A DNA stretch of 64,000 nt from Granulicella sp. dw_53 (GCF_018449545.1 NZ_JAAVUR010000006.1:248001-312000), one strand, 5' to 3'; shown: positions 35,509 to 44,074, numbered from the stretch's first letter. Program-made: numbers and translations. Notes: a model not told the origin generated them from the sequence alone.

Positions 35509-36732
35509 ATGGAATTCAAAGAGGCTGTGAAGATCGCGTTGCAATCGCTGTGGGCGAATAAGCTGCGGAGCGTGCTGACGCTGCTGGGCGTGGTGATCGG
35601 CGTGGCGAGCGTGATTGCGGTGGTGACGCTGGTGAACGGGGCGAATACGTATGTGACGACCAAGTTCACGAGCTATGGGGCGGATGTGTTCACGGTGTCG
35701 AAGATGCCGGCGATCATTACCAACTCCGACGACTACCAGCGATACCAGAAGCGGAAGAATATCCTGCTGGATGATTACACCTATGTGCGGGACAACTGCA
35801 GAGGATGCACGGGGATTGGGGCGCAGCAGTCGACGGTGGCGAAGGTGGTGCGCGGGACACAGTCGATTACAGACTGCCAGATACGCGGGTATACGTGGCA
35901 GATGCCTTCGCTGCAGAATCTGAACATCATGCAGGGCCGGGGGTTTACGCAGGTCGATGAGGACCATGCGTCGCATGTCGCGATCATCGGGACGGATGTG
36001 CAGGACAACCTGTTCAACGGGACTGATCCGCTGGGCCAGGAGCTGCGGGTGGATGGCTCTCCTTACACCGTCGTCGGGGTGAGCGAGAAGCAGGGAAGCA
36101 CCTTTGGAGCGAGCCAGGATAACTGGGTTGCGGTGCCTTTGACCTCCTTCCAGAAGAGCTATGGCACGGCGAAGACACTGACGGTCTATGTGAAGGCGGG
36201 TAGCGCGGGGGAGCCGCTGGAGCGGGCGGCGGATGAGGTTCGGGTGTTGATGCGGGCGAAGCGGCATGATGCTGTGGGCGCGGCGCAGAGCTTCGAGCTG
36301 GATACGAACAATACGCTGGTGGGGTTCTTCTCGACGGTGACGGCCTCGTTTGGCGCGGTGGCGGGGGCGATTGCCTTTATCTCGCTGATCGTGGGCGGCA
36401 TTGTGATTATGAACATCATGCTGGTGAGCGTGACGGAGCGGACGCGGGAGATCGGAATCCGCAAGGCGCTGGGAGCGCGGGGCAAGGATATTCAACTGCA
36501 GTTTCTGGTGGAGTCGGCGACCATGGCGCTGGTGGGTGGGGCGTTCGGCGTACTGGGAGGGATTGGGGTGGCGCAGGTGGTGACGCTGGTGATCGGGTTC
36601 CCATCGACGGTGGCGCTGTGGAGCGTGATGCTGGGGTTGGTGATGGCTACTTCGACGGGGATCTTTTTTGGAGTGTACCCGGCGCGGAAGGCGGCGGCGC
36701 TGGATCCGATTGTGGCTTTGCGTGCGGATTAG
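35509..36732 (+). CDS. MacB-type ABC transporter permease
   Basis: The 407-residue protein has the FtsX/MacB fold: one N-terminal membrane helix (SVLTLLGVVIGVASVIAVVTLV), a large periplasmic MacB_PCD domain (about 45-265) and three C-terminal helices (AFISLIVGGIVIMNIMLV, ATMALVGGAFGVLGGIGV, MLGLVMATSTGIFFGVYPA). The conserved loop is SVTERTREIGIRKALGA. MacB permeases pull substrates through the periplasm and do not act alone; they need an ATPase, which is not in this window beside them. The periplasmic domain contains a CRGC motif, unusual for the family. ATG 35509 is used. The second permease starts 50 bases later. Confidence 0.85.
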   Translation: MEFKEAVKIALQSLWANKLRSVLTLLGVVIGVASVIAVVTLVNGANTYVTTKFTSYGADVFTVSKMPAIITNSDDYQRYQKRKNILLDDYTYVRDNCRGCTGIGAQQSTVAKVVRGTQSITDCQIRGYTWQMPSLQNLNIMQGRGFTQVDEDHASHVAIIGTDVQDNLFNGTDPLGQELRVDGSPYTVVGVSEKQGSTFGASQDNWVAVPLTSFQKSYGTAKTLTVYVKAGSAGEPLERAADEVRVLMRAKRHDAVGAAQSFELDTNNTLVGFFSTVTASFGAVAGAIAFISLIVGGIVIMNIMLVSVTERTREIGIRKALGARGKDIQLQFLVESATMALVGGAFGVLGGIGVAQVVTLVIGFPSTVALWSVMLGLVMATSTGIFFGVYPARKAAALDPIVALRAD

Positions 36733-36782
36733 AGGATTAGGGGTTAGGGTTTAGCGGGCTTGTTTGGGGATGGGATGGGGCT

Positions 36783-38036
36783 ATGCGGATTGGCGATCTT
36801 AAAGAGACGGTGACGATGGCGCTGGATACGCTGCGGACGAATAAGCTGCGTAGCGGGCTGACGATTCTGGGAATCGTTATCGGGGTGATGACAGTGATCA
36901 TCATCTCCTCGGTGGTGAATGGATTGAACAGCAGCGTGGAGGCTCTGGTGCAGTCGCTGGGCTCGAATGTGCTGTTTGTCTTTCGGTTTCCGGTGTTCGG
37001 GCAGCGTCCGACGACGGAGATGCTTACGCGGAAGCAGATGACGTACGACGATGCGGTGGCGATGCGAAGTCTGCCGCATGTGGTTGCTGTGTCGCCGGCG
37101 CTGCAGTACACCGACAACAGCGCTCCGGGACGTGCGGGGGTGACCTCCATCAAGGCAGGCTCGAAGAAGATGCAGGGCACGATCCTTACGGGAGATACGC
37201 CTGAGCATAAGGACGTTCAAGAGCTGAACCTGCTGGAAGGGCGGTTCTTCAACGAAGGGGATCAGGAGCGGTCGGCGAAGGTCGCGGTGCTGGGCTACGA
37301 TACGGCGCAGGAGCTGTTCTCGGGGGAGAGCGCGGTTGGCAAGGAGGTGACGGTGAGCGGGATGTTGTTCACCGTGGTGGGGGTGTTGGATAAGCAGAAG
37401 CAGGCCTTCGGCGGAGGTAAGAATCCGCAGGATAACCAGGCGTATTTTCCAGTGACGACCTTTCACTATATGCATCCGGAGCAGCTCGACTACTGGATCA
37501 CGCTGAAGTATGACGATCCGAAGAACCGTGCTCTGGTGGAAGACGAGATGACGGATCTGCTGCGGCGGCGGCGCAAGGTGGCTAACGAGAAGCCGGATAA
37601 CTTTGCGATCTTTGGTACGGATTCGTTGACGCGGCTTTGGAACCAGATTACGGGAGGGCTGTTTCTGCTGCTGTTTTCGCTGTCGAGCGTGGCGCTGCTG
37701 GTGGGTGGGGTGGGTGTGATGAATATTATGCTGGTGAGCGTGACGGAGCGGACACGCGAGATCGGAGTGCGCAAGGCGATCGGAGCGACGAAGCAGACGA
37801 TCCTCTCGCAGTTCACGCTGGAGGCGATGACGCTGTGCGCGGTGGGCGGCGTGATCGGGGTGGTGTTTGGAAGCATCATCGCGCTGGGACTGCAGTTTCT
37901 ACTGCCGTCGCTGTTGTCTACGTTGTGGATTGGAGCGGCCTTTGCTAGCTCCTGCGCGATTGGTCTGATCTTCGGGATCTATCCGGCGTGGAAGGCGGCG
38001 AATCTGAATCCGATTGAGGCTCTGCGGTACGAGTAG
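36783..38036 (+). CDS. MacB-type ABC transporter permease
   Basis: The 417-residue protein has the same architecture as its upstream neighbour: N-terminal helix (SGLTILGIVIGVMTVIIISSVV), MacB_PCD periplasmic domain, and C-terminal helices starting LLLFSLSSVALLVGGVGVMNIMLV, with SVTERTREIGVRKAIGA. The two permeases are related but distinct (clearly diverged in the periplasmic domain), so they probably form a heterodimer. No MacB ATPase or MacA-like adaptor is next to them. It ends tail to tail with ohr, across a perfect hairpin. Confidence 0.85.
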   Translation: MRIGDLKETVTMALDTLRTNKLRSGLTILGIVIGVMTVIIISSVVNGLNSSVEALVQSLGSNVLFVFRFPVFGQRPTTEMLTRKQMTYDDAVAMRSLPHVVAVSPALQYTDNSAPGRAGVTSIKAGSKKMQGTILTGDTPEHKDVQELNLLEGRFFNEGDQERSAKVAVLGYDTAQELFSGESAVGKEVTVSGMLFTVVGVLDKQKQAFGGGKNPQDNQAYFPVTTFHYMHPEQLDYWITLKYDDPKNRALVEDEMTDLLRRRRKVANEKPDNFAIFGTDSLTRLWNQITGGLFLLLFSLSSVALLVGGVGVMNIMLVSVTERTREIGVRKAIGATKQTILSQFTLEAMTLCAVGGVIGVVFGSIIALGLQFLLPSLLSTLWIGAAFASSCAIGLIFGIYPAWKAANLNPIEALRYE

Positions 38037-38062
38037 CTTTGGCGCGGAATGTGGGAGCGGTG

Positions 38063-38086
38063 ACCTGCCCGGTGAGATGGGCAGGT
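38063..38086. terminator. Hairpin between permease and ohr
   Basis: ACCTGCCC (38063-38070) pairs perfectly with GGGCAGGT (38079-38086), lying between two convergent stop codons. There is no clear T-run on either side. Confidence 0.5.
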
Positions 38087-38116
38087 ATGATCCTCTTCCA
38101 GATGTGGTGGCTGGAA

Positions 38117-38536
38117 CTAGACGATGTTGATCACGACGTCGATGTTACCGCGTGTGGCTTTGGAGTAAGGGCAGGTCTGGTGGGCGGCGTCGGCGAGGGA
38201 TTGCGCGACCTCGCGCTCCAGGCCGGGCAGGCTGACGTTGAGGCGGGCCTGGATGAGGAAGCCGCCTTCGGCGGTGCCCAAGTCGATCTCGGTGTCGAGA
38301 GCGAGGTCGGGAGGGAGGGTGATCCTCATCTTGTTGGCTGCGATCTTGATCGCGCCGATGAAGCAGGCGGACCAACCGGCGGCGAGCAGTTGCTCGGGAT
38401 TGGTGCCGATGTTCGTGGTGCCAGGGGTTGCGAGCTTGATGTCGAGGTGGCCATCGGAGCTGCGGGAGGCGCCGCCGTCGCGGCCGCCGGTGGTGTGGGT
38501 CTTTGCGGTGTATAACACTTTTTCGATATGAGTCAT
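38117..38536 (-). CDS. ohr: Organic hydroperoxide resistance protein Ohr
   Basis: Ohr is a thiol peroxidase of the OsmC/Ohr family that reduces organic and fatty acid hydroperoxides with lipoyl-linked electrons. The 139-residue product has both catalytic cysteines, Cys58 in WSACFIGA and Cys122 in TCPYSKATRGN, and the Ohr-type start MTHIEKVLYTAKTHTTGGRDG. The length and motifs separate it from OsmC. Start ATG 38536. No OhrR regulator lies beside it. Confidence 0.92.
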   Translation of the reverse strand: MTHIEKVLYTAKTHTTGGRDGGASRSSDGHLDIKLATPGTTNIGTNPEQLLAAGWSACFIGAIKIAANKMRITLPPDLALDTEIDLGTAEGGFLIQARLNVSLPGLEREVAQSLADAAHQTCPYSKATRGNIDVVINIV

Positions 38537-38712
38537 GCTGGGTTCCTTGCTGAAGAACGGTTCGTTGGTGATCCGATTCGCTCGGATGCAACGGGCTTTC
38601 TATTGGTTTTGCCGAGCGCGGTTCGCGTTGGACGTTGATGGAGAGAGATGGGCCTAGAGAGGCGTCATTCTAATGAAGAGAGCCTTCGCTTGTCTGCCTA
38701 TTTGAGCTGGCG

Positions 38713-39498
38713 CTACAGTGGCTTTGTGTCAGTCCCAAGTACGCGTCCGTTCCCTGCGGTCTGCGCGAAGAGGATGAGGTGGTGGGCGGGAGAGCTGTGG
38801 AAGGATGGAGGCACGGGGATCTGCACCGTCTGCTCTGTTGCGGCTTGCAGCTTGGCGACGCGCGTGAGGGAGCGGGCGACGGCGACGTGGGTGAGGGTGC
38901 GGCCGGAGTTCTCTCCGCGAAGGACGCTGGAGCGGTCGGAATCGTCGGCGAAGACGGCGACGATATCGACTCCGTGAGCGGGAATGTCGCCGGTTGCGGA
39001 GAACTTCACGGAGAGGGAGGCTTCACTCAGCTTTGTCGAGAGGATACGAAGGTCGATTGACGAGGCTTGCTTCTCCTTCTGAAGTGCCTGCAGCAGGCTG
39101 GCTTTGTTGTTGCCGACGAATTGGTGCGTGCCGTTCACGACCATCTGCGGGGTGTAGACGCTTTCGAGGCCGAAGCGCTCGCCGTAGGCGTTCTGGCGCT
39201 CGGTGTAGATGGACGATGAAAAGGGATCGGACCAGCCGAGTGAGTTCCAGTACGTGACGTGCTCGCTGATGCCGACGATTAGTTGTCCGGGATTGGCCTG
39301 GGTTCCGTTGATTTGCTGTAACAGCACGTCTGCCGGGGGACAGCTGGAGCAACCTTCCGAGGTGAATAGCTCTACCAGGACGACTTGCGGCCTCGATGTT
39401 GGCTGGGTGGTCTGGGCTTGAAGGTTTGTCAGGCTTATCAGCAAAGCAGTTACGAAGGTGTATGCGGTGTTTCTTCTCTGTCTATCCAAGCTATCCAT
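38713..39498 (-). CDS. DUF1223 secreted thioredoxin-fold protein
   Basis: The 261-residue product has a signal peptide (to about LQAQT) and a DUF1223 domain, a thioredoxin-like fold, with the motif FTSEGCSSCPPAD (Cys50 and Cys53, a CxxC). Later it reads VNGTHQFVGNNKASLLQAL. Function is unproven; the periplasmic CxxC suggests thiol chemistry. ATG 39498 follows TGGAGGGG. Upstream is an inverted repeat of 10 bases at 39545-39591. Confidence 0.8.
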   Translation of the reverse strand: MDSLDRQRRNTAYTFVTALLISLTNLQAQTTQPTSRPQVVLVELFTSEGCSSCPPADVLLQQINGTQANPGQLIVGISEHVTYWNSLGWSDPFSSSIYTERQNAYGERFGLESVYTPQMVVNGTHQFVGNNKASLLQALQKEKQASSIDLRILSTKLSEASLSVKFSATGDIPAHGVDIVAVFADDSDRSSVLRGENSGRTLTHVAVARSLTRVAKLQAATEQTVQIPVPPSFHSSPAHHLILFAQTAGNGRVLGTDTKPL

Positions 39499-39816
39499 GA
39501 AACCCCTCCAAAATACGCCCATGAGACGCCAAGAAGTGTTGGAGAGTTACAACGGAGTTATAGGCTGAGCTATTGCGATTGCGTTGTAACTATTTGGAGG
39601 CTGAGGGCTCTAATGTGAGTAAGACTGGCTTTCCCGCTCCTACCCGGTAGAAGTCTAACTCGTGAAGAGACGTTATGAGGATTTGTTGCTGGGGTAGTTT
39701 CGAGGGGTGGTTGGGGATCGATTTCTTCTGGCTTGGCCTATGGATCTTCTCTGTGGGCCGGCCTTATCTGCGTCGGTGCGCTCTTAGCGAAGCCGAAGTA
39801 ATAGAATGGCATTGCC
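39499..39816. other. Divergent intergenic region upstream of the ECF sigma gene
   Basis: No gene is seen in these 318 bases. The only structure I can point to is the inverted repeat AGTTACAACG / CGTTGTAACT at 39545-39591. Confidence 0.55.
39545..39591. promoter_or_regulatory. Inverted repeat upstream of the DUF1223 gene
   Basis: AGTTACAACG (39545-39554) and CGTTGTAACT (39582-39591) match perfectly as 10-bp inverted repeats with a 27-base spacer. It lies 47 bases before the DUF1223 start and 226 bases before the sigma factor start, so it is placed like an operator for the DUF1223 gene. Confidence 0.4.
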
Positions 39817-40440
39817 ATGGCCGAAGCTACCGAGTTGCGGAATGAACTCCAGATGATCACCTCGATCCTTGGCGGCGAGACGCATCTGTTCCATGAGTTG
39901 ATTCGGCCCTATGAGCGCAGCGTGTATGTGATGGCGCTTTCGTTTCTTCATAATGAGGCTGACGCAGAAGATACCGCTCAAGAGGCGTTCCTGAAGGCTT
40001 ACCGCAATCTGTCCAGCTTTCGGGGGGATTCCAAGTTCGGGACCTGGCTTATCAGCATCACACTGAATGAGGCTCGGAGCCGCATCCGGCGGAAGAATGC
40101 GGTCAAGATTGAGTCGCTGGACGAGCCAACTGGTGAGGATGGTCATGTGTCGCCGGCGCTGCTGCGCGACTGGCGCGAGATTCCTTCGGAGTCGCTGGAG
40201 CGGCAGGAGGTACGTCATTTATTGCAGGAGGCCATCGGTTCGCTACCTCCGATCTATCGAGAGACGTTTCTGCTGCGGGATGTCGAAGAGCTGAGTATCG
40301 CGGAGGCGGCGCAGGTTCTGAAGATTACGGCGGTCTCGGTGAAGGTACGGCTGCACCGGGCGCGGATGATGCTGCAGAAGAGTCTGGCTCCGCAGTTGAA
40401 GCAGATGAACTCCAAGAGGAGGTGGTTCCCATGGTCCTAG
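39817..40440 (+). CDS. ECF-type RNA polymerase sigma factor
   Basis: The 207-residue protein has sigma region 2 (ERSVYVMALSFLHNEADAEDTAQEAFLKAYRNLSSFRGDSKFGTWL) and region 4 (LPPIYRETFLLRDVEELSIAEAAQVLKITAVSVKVRLHRARMML), and lacks regions 1 and 3. This is the RpoE-like ECF layout. The last nine bases encode the start of the anti-sigma gene, which overlaps it. Start ATG 39817. It probably controls its own operon and unknown stress genes. Confidence 0.9.
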   Translation: MAEATELRNELQMITSILGGETHLFHELIRPYERSVYVMALSFLHNEADAEDTAQEAFLKAYRNLSSFRGDSKFGTWLISITLNEARSRIRRKNAVKIESLDEPTGEDGHVSPALLRDWREIPSESLERQEVRHLLQEAIGSLPPIYRETFLLRDVEELSIAEAAQVLKITAVSVKVRLHRARMMLQKSLAPQLKQMNSKRRWFPWS

Positions 40441-40694
40441 AGTGCAAGCATGTGTGGGAACACATCTCGGGTTATCTTGATGGAACGCTGGATAGCGAGG
40501 TGCAGATGCAGGTACAGAAGCATTTGGAGCACTGCGAGATCTGCTCCGCTATTCTCGACTCCACACGCAACATTCTGATTTTGACTGCGGATGACCGTGT
40601 CTATGAGTTACCGCTGGGCTTCAGTGAGCGGCTGCATGCGCGTCTCGATAAGGAACTCTCGGGTTTAGCGCCCCCGGAGAAATCCGAGACCTAG
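40431..40694 (+). CDS. Zinc-binding anti-sigma factor
   Basis: An 87-residue protein with an HxxxCxxC zinc motif (HLEHCEICS), the mark of ZAS-domain anti-sigma factors, and conserved helix HVWEHISGYLDGTLDSEVQM. It has no membrane segment and so is probably a cytoplasmic redox- or metal-sensing anti-sigma for the gene before. ATG 40431 overlaps the sigma factor stop by 10 bases, which implies translational coupling. Confidence 0.8.
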   Translation: MVLECKHVWEHISGYLDGTLDSEVQMQVQKHLEHCEICSAILDSTRNILILTADDRVYELPLGFSERLHARLDKELSGLAPPEKSET

Positions 40695-41111
40695 GTGCAT
40701 GGTCACATGGGATGCGTATTCGGCTGCGACAAGGACCAGGGTGAGGATTGCAACTGTGATCTGGAACCTCTCCGCGCGTAGTTGCTTGGGCGGTACGGGC
40801 TGTGCTCTCCATTGTGAGGATGGGCGAGAGCGCAGGCTGCGGATGCGCCAGATGACGTAGAGATTGACGATGGAGCCGCCGATGGCGAGGATCATCATCG
40901 GAATGCGGATTGCATCGCGGTGCCATCCGGTTGGCGGAGGATGCAAGGTGGTGGCGGCCGCGAGAGCGCCTAGACCGATGACCAGGCGCACACCACTGAT
41001 CGCCATGACGACGGTACAGGCGCTCTGCAGCAGGATGAACAGGAGGCTGGTGAGGCCGACGATCCATGATCGCCGCTTGGTGAGTCGTTGTGGTTCTGTG
41101 GCAAGGGGCAC
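40665..41111 (-). CDS. Small integral membrane protein
   Basis: The 148-residue product has four predicted membrane segments (WIVGLTSLLFILLQSACTVVMAISG; VRLVIGLGALAAATTL; IPMMILAIGGSIVNLYVIWRI; FQITVAILTLVLVAAEYASHV). No family is recognised. The start is GTG 41111, preceded by AAGGA with a 10-base spacer. Its 3' end overlaps the end of the anti-sigma gene by 30 bases in convergent orientation. Confidence 0.6.
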   Translation of the reverse strand: MPLATEPQRLTKRRSWIVGLTSLLFILLQSACTVVMAISGVRLVIGLGALAAATTLHPPPTGWHRDAIRIPMMILAIGGSIVNLYVIWRIRSLRSRPSSQWRAQPVPPKQLRAERFQITVAILTLVLVAAEYASHVTMHLGLGFLRGR

Positions 41112-41589
41112 GCTTCAACATCCTTCGCGGTACGTTTTGGATTCGTTGTTCGTCTCGATTTGAGATGCTACCACAACGAAATCGCCATGGTGAGCGAGGC
41201 CGGAGTCTAAGGTGGACGCTCGATTTGCCCTTATGTTCTTAGGGATTCTTCTAGTTTGCTACTTAGAAAAATGCTGGCTGCGCATCAGAGAGGAGATAGA
41301 TGGGTAAGCTGATTTCTTAGCGGCTTCCTTTTATTTTTGGTGGCGTCATTTTGACCTTGATGCGGTCAATAGTTCTCTTCCTTCTTGAAATCTGATTCCT
41401 GTATAAACGGATGCGGGCTTCGCTCTCTACGTCACTTTGAAGAGCCCTGTGCCTTTGACGGAGACAATCCGATGATGAAGGAGGCAGCTGCATGAATGCC
41501 GGTACTTTGACTGTTGGGCAGATGCGGGTTGATGGTGTGAATGCGAATATGAAACCTTTTCCATCACATTTCGAAGGGAAGGTGCTGGC
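41112..41589. other. Intergenic region with a short coupled ORF
   Basis: Apart from the 33-codon ORF at 41492-41593, I see no gene. A small perfect hairpin (TTGACC 41351-41356 with GGTCAA 41364-41369) lies in the middle. The region may hold the remains of a lost gene, but no recognisable fragment was found. Confidence 0.5.
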
Positions 41590-41593
41590 ATGA
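41492..41593 (+). CDS. Short ORF translationally coupled to the downstream hydrolase
   Basis: ATG 41492 is preceded by GAAGGAGGCAGCTGC, a strong ribosome-binding site. It encodes 33 residues (MNAGTLTVGQMRVDGVNANM..., ending KVLA) and stops at TGA 41591-41593, sharing ATGA with the hydrolase start (41590). The residues do not match any family I recognise. It may be a leader peptide or a real small protein; the precise coupling favours translation. Confidence 0.5.
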   Translation: MNAGTLTVGQMRVDGVNANMKPFPSHFEGKVLA

Positions 41594-42432
41594 GCGTCTC
41601 TACTCGGCAGCATAGTGTTGTCACGTCTCATGGAACTCTCGCAGTCGAGGAGAGTGGTGGGGGTGGTATTCCGGTGCTCATGATTCACGGAAATTCGTTT
41701 AGCCGTGGTGTCTTCCGCCATCAGATGCAAGGACGGCTCGGCGACGAGTATCGCCTGATCGCCTTCGATCTGCCGGGTCATGGCGAGTCGAGTGACTCGC
41801 CCGATCCTACGCGGAGTTATACGCGGCCCGGCCTGGCGGATGCTGCTGTCGAGTTACTCGATAAGTTGGGGGTGACTGAGGCTGTCGTGTTTGGCTGGTC
41901 GCTTGGTGGGCATATCGGGATCGAGATGGTCTCCAGATTTCCCGGGATGCCGGGACTGCTGATTACCGGTTCCCCTCCGGTGGCGGCCAACAATATGGGG
42001 CAAGGGTTCAACTCCTCGCCGCAGATGGGAGTGGCGGGTAAGCAGGATCTGTCGGAGGCGGAGATTAATGCTTTCGTGCAAGGGATCTTCGGAGAGTCGG
42101 CTGAGCCGTTCCTTCGCGATGCTGTGGCGCGCGCGGATGGCCGATTCCGCAAGAGGCTCTTTGAGGCCGCACGGGCGGGAGAAGGTGTTGATCAGCGCCG
42201 GACGGTGGAGAGCAGCCCGGTCCCACTCGCGGTGATTAATGGTGCTACCGATGCCATCATCAAGCTCGATTACTTCGATACCGTTGTTTATGCGAACTTG
42301 TGGGAGGGACAGTGTTATCGGCTTGCCGGAGTGGGGCATGCCCCGTTCTGGAAGGCGCCGGATGCGTTCAATCCTATCTTCGAGCGTTTTTTGCGGGATG
42401 TTGAGAGCGGGATGGCGGCTCGGGGTTTGTGA
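41590..42432 (+). CDS. Alpha/beta fold hydrolase
   Basis: A 280-residue hydrolase. Oxyanion strand VLMIHGNSFSRGVFRHQM, nucleophile elbow GWSLGG, acid region NGATDAII and catalytic His in GVGHAPFW. The pattern is like that of bacterial esterases, haloperoxidases and epoxide hydrolases. The substrate is unknown. Start ATG 41590 is overlapped by the stop of the short ORF before it, and a GAAGGGAAGGTGCTGGC region also gives a ribosome-binding site of its own. Confidence 0.85.
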   Translation: MSVSTRQHSVVTSHGTLAVEESGGGGIPVLMIHGNSFSRGVFRHQMQGRLGDEYRLIAFDLPGHGESSDSPDPTRSYTRPGLADAAVELLDKLGVTEAVVFGWSLGGHIGIEMVSRFPGMPGLLITGSPPVAANNMGQGFNSSPQMGVAGKQDLSEAEINAFVQGIFGESAEPFLRDAVARADGRFRKRLFEAARAGEGVDQRRTVESSPVPLAVINGATDAIIKLDYFDTVVYANLWEGQCYRLAGVGHAPFWKAPDAFNPIFERFLRDVESGMAARGL

Positions 42433-42498
42433 GGTATTGGCTAGCGGGCGGCGGGGTTATTTGTAGTTCCGTACTTCAGGTGCTTCCTCGGTAGACTG

Positions 42499-43680
42499 GT
42501 GGATGTGTCTACCGGGATTGAGATAGTTTTTGTTTTATTGACGCTGAGCGGGTTGGCGTACCTCTTGATTGCGCTTTGGGGGGCGCGGAGCTTTGCGCAC
42601 TTTTGGCGGCGGAGGCGTGCGGTTGGGGAGGGTGTGGCTTTTGCGCCTTCGGTCTCAATTCTGAAGCCGGTGAAGGGGGCGGATGAGCGGATGTATGCAG
42701 GGTTCGTCAGCCACTGTGTGCAGGAGTATGCGGGGCAGTTCGAGCTCTTGTTTGGGGTGAGCTCGTTGGACGATCCGGCGGTCGCCGAGGTGGAGCGGCT
42801 GCGAGGTGAGTTTCCGGATTGCGCGATCCGGCTGGTGGAGTGTCCGGAGCGGCTGGGTACGAGCGGCAAGGTGAGCAACCTGGTACAGATGCTGCGCGAG
42901 GCGCGCTATGAGCATGTGCTGATCAATGACAGCGATATCTTTGTAGGGCCGCGGTATCTGGCGCGCGTGATGGCTTGCTTCGCGGAGGAGCGCGTAGGGA
43001 TGGTGACGGCTCCGTATGTGGGGCGAACGCTCGCTGGGAAGAGTGGGGTCACTGTTTGGTCGCGGCTGGAGGCGCTGGGAATCTCGACGGACTTTGTGCC
43101 GGGTGTGTTGACGGCGCGGATGCTGGAGGGTGGGATACGGTTTGGGCTGGGTTCGACGTTAGCGACCACGAAGACGGCGCTGGCAAAGATCGGTGGGCTG
43201 GAGGGGCTGGTGGAGTCCCTGGCCGACGACTATGAGATGGGCGCGCGAATTGCCGCGGCGGGGCTGCGGGTGGAGCTCTCCGATGAGGTGGTGGAGACGA
43301 CGGTTCCGGCGTATGACTTTCGCGGTTGCTGGGAGCACCAGATGCGATGGGCGCGGTCGACGCGGGACTCGCGCAAGTGGGGGTATGCCGGGCTGGGGGT
43401 GACGTATGCGGTTCCGTGGGCGCTTGCAACAATGCTGGCGAGCGGATTCGCGTTGTGGAGCCTTTCGCTGCTGAGTCTGGTGCTATTAGCGCGTGTGGCG
43501 GTGGCGCTTAGCGTTGGGGTTGGGGTGCTACGGGACGGCCAGGTGTTGCGGGATCTGTGGCTGCTGCCAGTGCGGGATCTCTTCGGGCTGGCGGTGTGGG
43601 CGTGGAGTTTTGCGGGAGATACGGTGGTGTGGCGGGGCGAGCGGTTTCGGCTACGAGATGGGCGGTTGGAGCGGGTTTAG
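42499..43680 (+). CDS. hpnI: Hopanoid biosynthesis glycosyltransferase HpnI
   Basis: HpnI attaches N-acetylglucosamine to bacteriohopanetetrol. The 393-residue product is a family 2 (ceramide glucosyltransferase-like) enzyme with an N-terminal membrane helix (IVFVLLTLSGLAYLLIALWG), a catalytic domain with SILKPVKGADERM, INDSDIFVGP, DDYEMGARI and HQMRWAR (Q/RxxRW), and C-terminal membrane helices. Other hpn genes are not adjacent, so the assignment rests on motif order and length. Starts: GTG 42499 or GTG 42505. Confidence 0.75.
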   Translation: MDVSTGIEIVFVLLTLSGLAYLLIALWGARSFAHFWRRRRAVGEGVAFAPSVSILKPVKGADERMYAGFVSHCVQEYAGQFELLFGVSSLDDPAVAEVERLRGEFPDCAIRLVECPERLGTSGKVSNLVQMLREARYEHVLINDSDIFVGPRYLARVMACFAEERVGMVTAPYVGRTLAGKSGVTVWSRLEALGISTDFVPGVLTARMLEGGIRFGLGSTLATTKTALAKIGGLEGLVESLADDYEMGARIAAAGLRVELSDEVVETTVPAYDFRGCWEHQMRWARSTRDSRKWGYAGLGVTYAVPWALATMLASGFALWSLSLLSLVLLARVAVALSVGVGVLRDGQVLRDLWLLPVRDLFGLAVWAWSFAGDTVVWRGERFRLRDGRLERV

Positions 43681-43687
43681 CCGGACG

Positions 43688-43719
43688 CCGCTGGCGTGAC
43701 TGGAGCGCCAGCGGGCTTT
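43688..43719. terminator. Rho-independent terminator between hpnI and DUF5076 gene
   Basis: CCGCTGGCG (43688-43696) pairs with CGCCAGCGG (43706-43714), with a nine-base loop, followed by GCTTT. It lies between convergent genes, just after the hpnI stop. Confidence 0.6.
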
Positions 43720-43731
43720 GGGTGGGTATGG

Positions 43732-44031
43732 CTATTGCGTGACTTCGCCCTCGGGCTCGTCGGTGGGGTTGTCGATCTCGGCGTGGAAGCCCTCGAGGAG
43801 GCGTTCGAGGAAGGCGTCTTTGTCGGTGCTCTTGTTTTGGATCTCATGGGACAGGGCGATGTGGCGGGCGAGGTCGGCGAGGACGATTCCCCAGGCGAAG
43901 GGGTCTTCCCAGGCTCCGCTGCGGATGCTGACGTGTTGGCCCTGCTCGGCGATCCAGACGCGCAGGACCTCGAAGGCGGCTTTGTCGCGCTGGGCGGCGG
44001 GAGGTAGATCGAGGAACTTATCGGCGGCCAT
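43732..44031 (-). CDS. DUF5076 protein
   Basis: A 99-residue protein matching DUF5076: AADKFLDLPPAAQRDKAAFEVLRVWIAEQGQHVSIRSGAWEDPFAWGIVLADLARHIAL. It has no signal peptide or membrane segment. Function is unknown. Start ATG 44031. It is convergent with hpnI and divergent from the small protein that follows. Confidence 0.7.
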   Translation of the reverse strand: MAADKFLDLPPAAQRDKAAFEVLRVWIAEQGQHVSIRSGAWEDPFAWGIVLADLARHIALSHEIQNKSTDKDAFLERLLEGFHAEIDNPTDEPEGEVTQ

Positions 44032-44074
44032 GTTTCCCTTTTCGTCTCTTGAAGCTGTTGCTAGAATCGCACAA

